Origin: Polyangiaceae bacterium
GTDB lineage: Bacteria; Myxococcota_A; Polyangia; Polyangiales; Polyangiaceae
Reading direction: 5' to 3'
NCBI GenBank assembly: GCA_025934595.1
Contig: JAICXU010000042.1
Location: 1-10,779 of the forward strand
DNA: 10,779 nt
A model generated the notes under the pieces. That model worked only from the letters and a program-made list of their open reading frames with translations, made no database searches and was not told where the DNA came from. The translations under genes and the position numbers were made by a program. Positions 7,713 to 10,779 of the stretch are shown here, piece after piece (positions within the stretch are counted from its first letter, which is position 1; each line of letters opens with the position of its first letter).

Positions 7713-7767
7713 GCCGTCGTCTCCTGGTTTTGCGAGAACGGTTTCGCGACGGCGCTCTCAGCCGTCG
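7713..7767 (-). promoter_or_regulatory. Competing hairpins in the rpmD-rplO gap
   Basis: On the minus strand CGACGGC (7761-7767) overlaps the end of rpmD. It can pair with GCCGTCG (7747-7753) across a 7-base loop containing the rpmD stop. The same GCCGTCG can pair instead with a second CGACGGC (7713-7719) nearer the rplO start. The outer arms lie in a 10-bp direct repeat (7710-7719 and 7758-7767). Arrangement as mutually exclusive structures is visible; a regulatory switch for rplO is an inference. Confidence 0.35.
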
Positions 7768-7952
7768 ACTTCCTCGACGGATACGAGATGAAGGACCTTC
7801 TTCACCGCGCCGCGGAACGACGGGGTGTTTTTCACGACGACGCTCGAGCCCGGACCGCGAAGGCCGAGACCCAAGATCGTCTTTCGCATCGTGTCGTCTT
7901 GACCGATCACGCTGCGGTGTTGCTCCACTTTCAAAGCTTTTTTCGCGCTCAT
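7758..7952 (-). CDS. rpmD: 50S ribosomal protein L30
   Basis: L30 is a small protein of the large subunit. This 64-aa protein is a little longer than the usual 58-60. The family signature is clear: LKVEQHRSVIGQDDTMRKTI followed by LGLGLRGPGSSVVVKNTPSFRG, the last part covering the G-L-R/K and V-x-N-T-P positions seen in bacterial L30. The C-terminus is VLHLVSVEEVDG. The ATG at 7952 follows rpsE by 29 bases, in the normal rpsE-rpmD-rplO order. Its stop codon falls in the loop of a possible 7-bp hairpin. Confidence 0.95.
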   Translation of the reverse strand: MSAKKALKVEQHRSVIGQDDTMRKTILGLGLRGPGSSVVVKNTPSFRGAVKKVLHLVSVEEVDG

Positions 7953-7981
7953 GACTTGACTCGCCTTCCCGTTTACCCGGA

Positions 7982-8551
<570 letters not shown>

Positions 8552-8561
8552 TTTTCTTCCG

Positions 8562-8584
8562 AGCGCGCAGGCTTGCGCGCGTCT
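8562..8584. repeat. 23-bp intergenic hairpin element, copy 2 (rplR-rpsE gap)
   Basis: Identical over 23 bp to 4913-4935: a 7-bp perfect stem with a 4-base loop, centred in the gap just upstream of the rpsE ribosome binding site. Both copies are in the same orientation relative to the operon and sit before the downstream gene. There is no U-tract. Confidence 0.75.
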
Positions 8585-8593
8585 TGAGTGGCC

Positions 8594-8944
8594 TCAGAAC
8601 TTCAAACCGGCTTCACGCGCGCCGTCTGCGAGAGCGCGCACGCGCCCGTGATAGAGGTAGCCGTTGCGATCGAAGACGACCGCTTTGATGCCCTTCGCGA
8701 GAAGGAGCTTCGCGATGGCCGCGCCGATCTTCTTCGCGTCGTCGGTCTTCGTTCCGTCGCTCGCTGCGCCTTTTTTGGTGGTGCCGGCATGCGCGACGGT
8801 GGTTCCCGCCACGTCGTCCACGCATTGCGCGTAGATGTGTTTCGAGCTGCGGAAGACGGTGAGACGCGGGCGCTCGGCGGTGCCGCTCAACTTTCGACGG
8901 ATGCGGAGCTTGCGTCGCTCGCGTCCAACAATTTGCATAGCCAT
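8594..8944 (-). CDS. rplR: 50S ribosomal protein L18
   Basis: L18 binds 5S rRNA and, with L5 and L25-type proteins, docks it to the central protuberance. The 116-aa protein is the usual length. It shows the basic N-terminus GRERRKLRIRRKLSGTAERP, then RLTVFRSSKHIYAQCVDD, a DAKKIGAAIAKLLLAKGI helix, and the C-terminal signature VVFDRNGYLYHGRVRALADG with AREAGLKF at the end. The ATG at 8944 is chosen; a second ATG lies two codons later (MAM), and an AAGGG lies about 10 bases upstream of the first. The 34-base gap from rplF contains most of a strong hairpin overlapping the rplF stop. Confidence 0.96.
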   Translation of the reverse strand: MAMQIVGRERRKLRIRRKLSGTAERPRLTVFRSSKHIYAQCVDDVAGTTVAHAGTTKKGAASDGTKTDDAKKIGAAIAKLLLAKGIKAVVFDRNGYLYHGRVRALADGAREAGLKF

Positions 8945-8965
8945 GACTAGGGTTTCCCTTGTTCA

Positions 8966-8986
8966 GGAAGTAGCTTCGCTACTTCC
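8966..8986 (-). repeat. Perfect hairpin covering the rplF stop codon
   Basis: On the minus strand, GGAAGTAGC pairs with GCTACTTCC (9 bp) around a GAA loop, giving the very stable GCGAAGC-type apex. The rplF TAG stop (8979-8981) is inside the 5' arm. There is no U-tract, so it is not an intrinsic terminator. It may slow the ribosome, protect mRNA or couple rplF to rplR; this role is an inference. Confidence 0.7.
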
Positions 8987-9569
8987 CTGCCTTTCCAGCT
9001 TTACCGGCCTTCTCACGAACCTTCTCGCCTTGGTAGCGAACGCCTTTGCCACCGTAAGGCTCCGGCGGACGATAACCACGGATCGTCGCCGCGGTTTCGC
9101 CCATTTTCTCTTTGTCGGCGCCCGTGAGGATCAAGATGGTGCCCTTCGAGTCGCCCGGGATCTCCGCTTTGATTCCTTGCGGAAGCGGATGGAGAATTTG
9201 ATGCGAGAAGCCGAGCGACAGATTCACCGCTTGGCCGCGCACTTCGGCGCGATAACCGGTTCCGCGAAGCTCGAGAGTCTTCGTGTAACCGGTCGACGAT
9301 CCCACGACCATCGCGTTGATGAGCGCACGCGCGAGACCTTGGAAACGCGCGCCGTCACGACCACCGATGGTGGGCATCACGGTGATGTTTCCGCCGTCGA
9401 TTTTCACGTCGACGTTCGGTGGGAGCTTGCGCGTCGAGCCGCCTTTCGGTCCCTTGATGTCGATGACGCCGTCTTTCAAAGACGCCGTGACGCCTTTCGG
9501 AAGAGCGACCGGACGCTTTCCGATGCGCGCTTGGCGCAGATCCGGAATTTTGGTTGCTTGCTGAGTCAT
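8979..9569 (-). CDS. rplF: 50S ribosomal protein L6
   Basis: L6 binds 23S rRNA near the sarcin-ricin loop and the factor-binding site. The 196-aa protein has RIGKRPVALPKGVT (15-28), GPKGGSTRKLP (40-50), RALINAMVVG (81-90), LRGTGYRAEV (101-110), NLSLGFSH (116-123) and the signature RPPEPYGGKGVRYQ (167-180). It is longer than E. coli L6 (177 aa) at both ends: an N-terminal MTQQATKIPDLRQA and a C-terminal KAG-KAG-KAGK tail. The frame stays open to an ATG at 9698, but that region overlaps rpsH and reads as Arg/His-rich noise. The ATG at 9569 has GGTGA just upstream and lies 20 bases after rpsH. The three KAG units use different codons, so the tail is not recent slippage. Confidence 0.96.
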   Translation of the reverse strand: MTQQATKIPDLRQARIGKRPVALPKGVTASLKDGVIDIKGPKGGSTRKLPPNVDVKIDGGNITVMPTIGGRDGARFQGLARALINAMVVGSSTGYTKTLELRGTGYRAEVRGQAVNLSLGFSHQILHPLPQGIKAEIPGDSKGTILILTGADKEKMGETAATIRGYRPPEPYGGKGVRYQGEKVREKAGKAGKAGK

Positions 9570-9589
9570 AGGATCACCAGGTTCTCTCG

Positions 9590-10012
9590 TTACCAAACTT
9601 CGCAGAGGAGCTCGCCGCCCACGCGCTGCTTGCGGGCTTCTTTGTCGGTCATGACGCCGCGGCTCGTGGAGAGGATCGAGATGCCCATGCCGCTGCACAC
9701 GCGCGGAATGCGATCGTGCGGAACGTAGAGGCGGCGACCGGGCGACGACACGCGACGAAGGCCGTCGATGGCGGGCTTCTTCTCGCGTCCTTTGTCTTGG
9801 CCGTAGCGGAGCACGATGCTGAGAACGCGCTTGCGTGTGGGTTGGTCTTCGCCGGCGTCTTCGACGCGAACGTCGTCGACGAAGCCTTCGCCCTTGAGGA
9901 CGAATGCGATGCGCTCTTTGAGATTCGAGTGCGGCATGTTCACGCGATCGTGGCGCGCGAGCGCCCCGTTGCGGATGCGGGTCAACATATCGGAGATGGG
10001 ATCAGTCATCAT
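9590..10012 (-). CDS. rpsH: 30S ribosomal protein S8
   Basis: S8 is a primary 16S rRNA-binding protein and, in E. coli, represses its own spc operon by binding mRNA near the start of rplE. The 140-aa protein starts MMTDPISDMLTRIRNG. It then has NMPHSNLKERIAFVLKGEGF, and its C-terminal domain has RRVSSPGRRLYV, GMGISILSTSRGVMTDKEAR and GGELLCEVW. It is about 10 residues longer than E. coli S8, mostly an acidic-basic insertion near 50-75 (DAGEDQPTRKR to GREKKP). Two ATG codons are adjacent (10012 and 10009); the first has the better spacing, 12 bases, to AAGGA. It follows rpsN by 36 bases. Confidence 0.97.
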   Translation of the reverse strand: MMTDPISDMLTRIRNGALARHDRVNMPHSNLKERIAFVLKGEGFVDDVRVEDAGEDQPTRKRVLSIVLRYGQDKGREKKPAIDGLRRVSSPGRRLYVPHDRIPRVCSGMGISILSTSRGVMTDKEARKQRVGGELLCEVW

Positions 10013-10048
10013 GGGTTTTTCTAGTCCTTGCCGGGGGCTTGGAGGTCC

Positions 10049-10234
10049 TCACCAGCTCGCTTTGATGACGCCGGGGATTTCACCGCGGAGAGCGAAGAGC
10101 CGCAGGCACACACGGCAAAGCTCGAACTTGCGGTAGTAACCGCGCGCACGACCGCACACCTTGCAGCGATTGCGATGGCGCACATGGAATTTCGGAGCGC
10201 GATTCAGTTTGGCGAATTGACAAGCACGGGCCAT
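10049..10234 (-). CDS. rpsN: 30S ribosomal protein S14, zinc-binding short form (type Z)
   Basis: This 61-aa protein is the short S14 with a Cys4 zinc knuckle: Cys24, Cys27, Cys40 and Cys43 in RCKVCGRARGYYRKFELCRVC. It binds 16S rRNA in the subunit head and joins late in assembly. The length and the ending GEIPGVIKASW are standard for this form; E. coli instead uses the longer, cysteine-free form of about 100 aa. An extra Cys5 near the N-terminus is unlikely to be a ligand. The ATG at 10234 is preceded by AAGGA with 8-base spacing. It lies 15 bases after rplE and before rpsH, as in most spc operons. Confidence 0.97.
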   Translation of the reverse strand: MARACQFAKLNRAPKFHVRHRNRCKVCGRARGYYRKFELCRVCLRLFALRGEIPGVIKASW

Positions 10235-10249
10235 TTCGAAATTCCTTTT

Positions 10250-10779
10250 TCAGGCCGCCCGGAAGGGCATCCCCAATTGTTGGAGAAGGGCGCGGCCTTC
10301 TTCGTCGGTCTTTGCGGTCGTCACCACGGTGATGTTGAGGCCTTTGATGACGTCGATGCGGTCGTAGTTGATCTCCGGGAAGATGATCTGTTCCTTGAGA
10401 CCGAGCGTGTAGTTGCCCTTGCCGTCGAACGCTTTGCGCGAGACGCCGCGGAAGTCGCGCGTGCGCGGCAAGGCGAGCGTGATCAAGCGATCGAGGAACT
10501 CCCACATATGCGCTTGGCGGAGGGTGACCATCGCGCCGATCGGAATGCCCGCGCGGAGCTTGAAGCTCGCGATGGCTTTCTTCGCACGCGTGACGACGGG
10601 CTTCTGACCGGTGATCGCGCGCAGCTCTTCGACGGCGGCATCCACGATCTTCGGATTCGCGACCGCGGCTCCAAGGCCCATGTTGACGACGACCTTCTTG
10701 ATGCGCGGGACCTCGTTCGGGTTTTTGTAACCGAACTGCTTGGTGAGCGCGGGCGCGACTTCCTTCGTGTACTTCTCCG
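10250..10779 (-). CDS. rplE: 50S ribosomal protein L5 (start outside window)
   Basis: L5 carries 5S rRNA with L18 in the central protuberance and contacts S13 of the small subunit. The visible 175 residues cover almost the whole protein. The frame is open at the right edge, where EKYTKEVAPALTKQFGYKNP matches the family from about residue 6, so only about 5-6 N-terminal residues are missing. VPRIKKVVVNMGLGAAV, TGQKPVVTRAKKAIASFKLR, GIPIGAMVTLR, DFRGVSRKAFDGKGNYTLG and EQIIFPEINYDRI are typical. The ATG at 10681 is internal (VVVNMG) and not the start. Because the start is missing, the usual S8 repression site cannot be examined. Confidence 0.97.
   Translation of the reverse strand, partial: EKYTKEVAPALTKQFGYKNPNEVPRIKKVVVNMGLGAAVANPKIVDAAVEELRAITGQKPVVTRAKKAIASFKLRAGIPIGAMVTLRQAHMWEFLDRLITLALPRTRDFRGVSRKAFDGKGNYTLGLKEQIIFPEINYDRIDVIKGLNITVVTTAKTDEEGRALLQQLGMPFRAA

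Noticed and set aside
9570..9698. Longer L6 start at 9698
   Set aside because: It would overlap rpsH by over 100 bases and adds an Arg/His-rich stretch with no family similarity; the ATG at 9569 has a suitable ribosome binding site.

Overview
The window is GC-rich and gene-dense. It carries the 3' half of a bacterial spc ribosomal-protein operon on the minus strand, joined to a shortened alpha operon. Downstream of a strong terminator, also on the minus strand, is a two-gene FIST sensor / hybrid histidine kinase unit. At the left edge is the tail of an unrelated plus-strand gene. The GC-rich composition, the large FIST-linked hybrid kinase and the Ala/Lys-rich ribosomal protein tails suggest Myxococcota (a Polyangia-like deltaproteobacterium). 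That assignment is an inference from style, not from a marker gene.

Reading the minus strand from the right edge, the order is rplE (5' end outside the window), rpsN, rpsH, rplF, rplR, rpsE, rpmD, rplO, secY, adk, infA, rpmJ, rpsM and rpsK. All point the same way. Gaps are 15 to 67 bases and secY overlaps adk by 4 bases, so this looks like one transcript. It encodes parts of both ribosomal subunits, the SecY translocon channel, adenylate kinase and initiation factor IF-1. Both rpsN (four-cysteine type) and rpmJ (C+ type) are the zinc-binding forms. The usual map gene is missing between adk and infA. The operon ends after rpsK at a hairpin with a U-tract (about 3835-3869), so rpsD, rpoA and rplQ do not follow rpsK as they usually do.

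After the terminator, a stretch of about 140 bases carries an inverted repeat and a tandem direct repeat. It leads into a FIST-domain protein (379 aa), whose TGA overlaps the GTG start of a 700-aa hybrid histidine kinase (PAS-PAS-HisKA-HATPase-REC). The two probably form one signalling unit: FIST as ligand-sensing subunit, the kinase as signal processor. The kinase converges, across 27 bases, on a plus-strand gene whose visible part is an Ala/Ser/Pro/charged linker ending in one C-terminal membrane helix.

The protein genes are ordinary housekeeping and signalling genes. The less expected signals are in the short operon gaps: an identical 23-bp hairpin element in two gaps, a perfect hairpin covering the rplF stop codon, and a three-arm set of mutually exclusive hairpins between rpmD and rplO. 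No tRNA, rRNA, insertion sequence, CRISPR array or phage gene was seen.
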